Of a DNA stretch of 7,963 bases, positions 7,162-7,963 are shown in pieces. A program made the translations under genes and the position numbers. The notes under the pieces were generated by a model. It searched no databases and was not told where the DNA came from. It worked only from the letters and a program-made list of their open reading frames with translations. Within the stretch, counting starts at the first letter, position 1. Each line of letters opens with the position of its first letter. The stretch comes from CALOCY01 sp942491975 (GTDB lineage: Bacteria > Bacteroidota > Bacteroidia > Bacteroidales > Prolixibacteraceae): positions 1-7,963 of the forward strand of contig CALOCY010000035.1 of assembly GCA_942491975.1 (NCBI GenBank). Reading direction: 5' to 3'.

Positions 7162-7365
7162 TAGTTATTGTTACGATAGCTACCGGTGCGCGTATTTACA
7201 AACCCTTGTGGAGTTCAAGACTTCCGCACATTTAGTCAAACGTCAGAATACAATGACTAACCCTAACCCTAAACCCTAAGTATTCTGACGTTTGACTAAA
7301 TGTGCGAAAGTTCTGTACTGCACAAGGGTTTGTAAATACGCTACCGGTGCCTAGTTATTGTTACG
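7162..7365. mobile_element. Foldback element with telomere-like loop and 14-bp flanking direct repeats
   Basis: The arms 7179-7251 and 7280-7350 are inverted copies. The inner 27 bp and an outer 21 bp (gcgtatttacaaacccttgt plus g) pair perfectly, with about 14 poorly matched bases between. The 28-bp loop (7252-7279) holds about three and a half CCCTAA-type repeats. The same 14-mer, tagttattgttacg, flanks both sides in direct orientation (7162-7175 and 7352-7365), as a target-site duplication would. No ORF is present, so it would be non-autonomous. The class is unknown; 14 bp is long for most cut-and-paste DNA transposons. Confidence 0.6.
7256..7279. repeat. Interstitial telomere-like CCCTAA tract
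   Basis: The tract is ctaaccctaaccctaaaccc followed by taa, matching the complement of the animal telomere repeat TTAGGG with one extra a. It is in a single orientation and lies exactly in the loop of the 7179-7350 foldback, so it is not a chromosome end or a head-to-head fusion. Confidence 0.8.
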
Positions 7366-7468
7366 GCAGTATCAACTTCATAGAGTGGCATGCAAAGGTC
7401 ACTTTACGTTCTCATTTGATTTTCAGTGCAAAATATGACAAAACAAATATGGACTGTCGCCTCGGTCA

Positions 7469-7566
7469 ACATTATACGTATATATCCCCTCGGGGTTAAT
7501 GTTGCCCGCGGCCGCTGGCGCGGCCTTGGGCAACAGTTACCCCTCTGGTCAATATACGTATAATGT
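7469..7566. repeat. 98-bp near-perfect hairpin flanked by GTCA
   Basis: Arms of about 47 bp pair around a 4-base loop (tggc, 7516-7519). The outer acattatacgtatat pairs with atatacgtataatgt, and the inner ggccgc pairs with gcggcc; a short mismatched patch lies near 7484-7490 and 7545-7550. The left arm carries a NotI-type GCGGCCGC (7508-7515). GTCA flanks both ends directly (7465-7468 and 7567-7570), which could be a 4-bp target duplication. Alternatives are a small MITE or a structured-RNA hairpin. Confidence 0.8.
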
Positions 7567-7606
7567 GTCAAAGTTCTCGCCGGCCTTATGCTAATTAGCA
7601 ATCTCT

Positions 7607-7638
7607 TTAGCCCCGCCCATTGACTGTTAGCCCCGCCC
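7607..7638. promoter_or_regulatory. Two GC-boxes as a 20-bp-spaced direct repeat
   Basis: The 12-mer ttagccccgccc occurs at 7607-7618 and 7627-7638, exactly two helical turns apart. GCCCCGCCC is the complement of the Sp/KLF GC-box. It may be part of a promoter for a gene outside the window, or a short duplication. Confidence 0.35.
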
Positions 7639-7876
7639 TCTGTGTATGTTGCCTTGTTATTGTCTTGTTGGCTTGGTGCTATGTCTACGTATTTCTATGT
7701 GTTGCTTTACTCCAGTATCAAGACTGTTTATCTCTCGTAGCTCGCGGCTTGTAATAATTTATCGTTTTTAGCTTTTAGTTGACATCGGAAGAAGATTTGA
7801 CCTACAGCTGACATAGCCGCACAACGTCACTGTATTTTCTAAGAATTTCAATTATGGTCTGTCTATTGCATGTTGC
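7639..7876. other. Non-coding stretch, no recognised gene
   Basis: This stretch is T-rich (ttgttattgtcttgttgg and similar words), with no frame, motif or repeat worth naming. Confidence 0.5.
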
Positions 7877-7963
7877 GGGGAGGCGTGGGTGGGGGGTGTA
7901 GGGGAGGGGGGGTACTTGTGGGGGGGGGGTCTAGGGGGAGGTGTGGGGGGTGTAGGGGTACTT
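7877..7963 (+). repeat. G-rich minisatellite, G-quadruplex-prone
   Basis: The stretch has many G-runs of four to ten separated by short loops on the plus strand. The 15-mer tggggggtgtagggg occurs at 7890-7904 and 7944-7958 (54 bp apart), and ggtactt recurs, so it is an imperfect minisatellite. It reaches the window end and probably continues. Several intramolecular G-quadruplexes are possible. Confidence 0.85.

Noticed and set aside
7256..7279. Chromosome telomere or ancient telomere fusion
   Set aside because: There are only about 3.5 units, in one orientation, inside the loop of a foldback with ordinary sequence on both sides.

Overview
This looks like metazoan nuclear DNA, probably from an invertebrate with a TRIM-rich genome such as a marine lophotrochozoan or invertebrate deuterostome. 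That is inference. The evidence is one clear TRIM-type coding exon (B-boxes plus coiled coil) with eukaryote-style splice signals, AT-rich non-coding DNA, a 44-A homopolymer, minisatellites, foldback repeats and a short CCCTAA tract. I see no bacterial operon, ribosome binding site or rRNA/tRNA gene. No species can be named from the sequence alone.

Layout. Positions 1-161 are a nested 30-bp minisatellite (three 10-bp sub-units). Positions 117-335 (minus) hold a short reading frame with one very hydrophobic segment. Positions 498-541 are poly(A). Positions 922-1206 (minus) are an ATG-less open stretch with a weak WD40-like motif, possibly a downstream exon of the TRIM gene. Positions 1311-1431 look like a hAT-type transposon end. 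Positions 1459-2528 (minus) are the one confident gene piece: a TRIM exon with the second half of a RING finger, two B-boxes and a coiled coil. Its first RING half is missing. About 30 bp before the exon, the frame runs into a dispersed repeat (2558-2848) that recurs at 5580-5833. Each copy is a tandem dimer rich in nuclear-receptor half-sites.

The rest (2849-7963) has no convincing long gene. It holds a housekeeping-type promoter candidate (ETS + YY1 motifs, 4085-4266) with an ATG in excellent context, a short cysteine-rich ORF at 3465-3632, a T-MARE-like palindrome at 5443-5453, an E-box/AP-1 composite at 6612-6624, and five perfect TGACGTCA sites within 250 bp (6777-7026). Three separate foldback structures follow each other: 6952-7026, 7179-7350 (telomere-like loop, flanked by 14-bp direct repeats) and 7469-7566 (98-bp near-perfect hairpin flanked by GTCA). 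The window ends in a G-run minisatellite able to form G-quadruplexes.

There is no multi-gene system here that I can support. The most interesting points are the repeat/TRIM junction, the dimeric repeat as a portable nuclear-receptor-site cassette, and the foldback cluster at 6950-7570.
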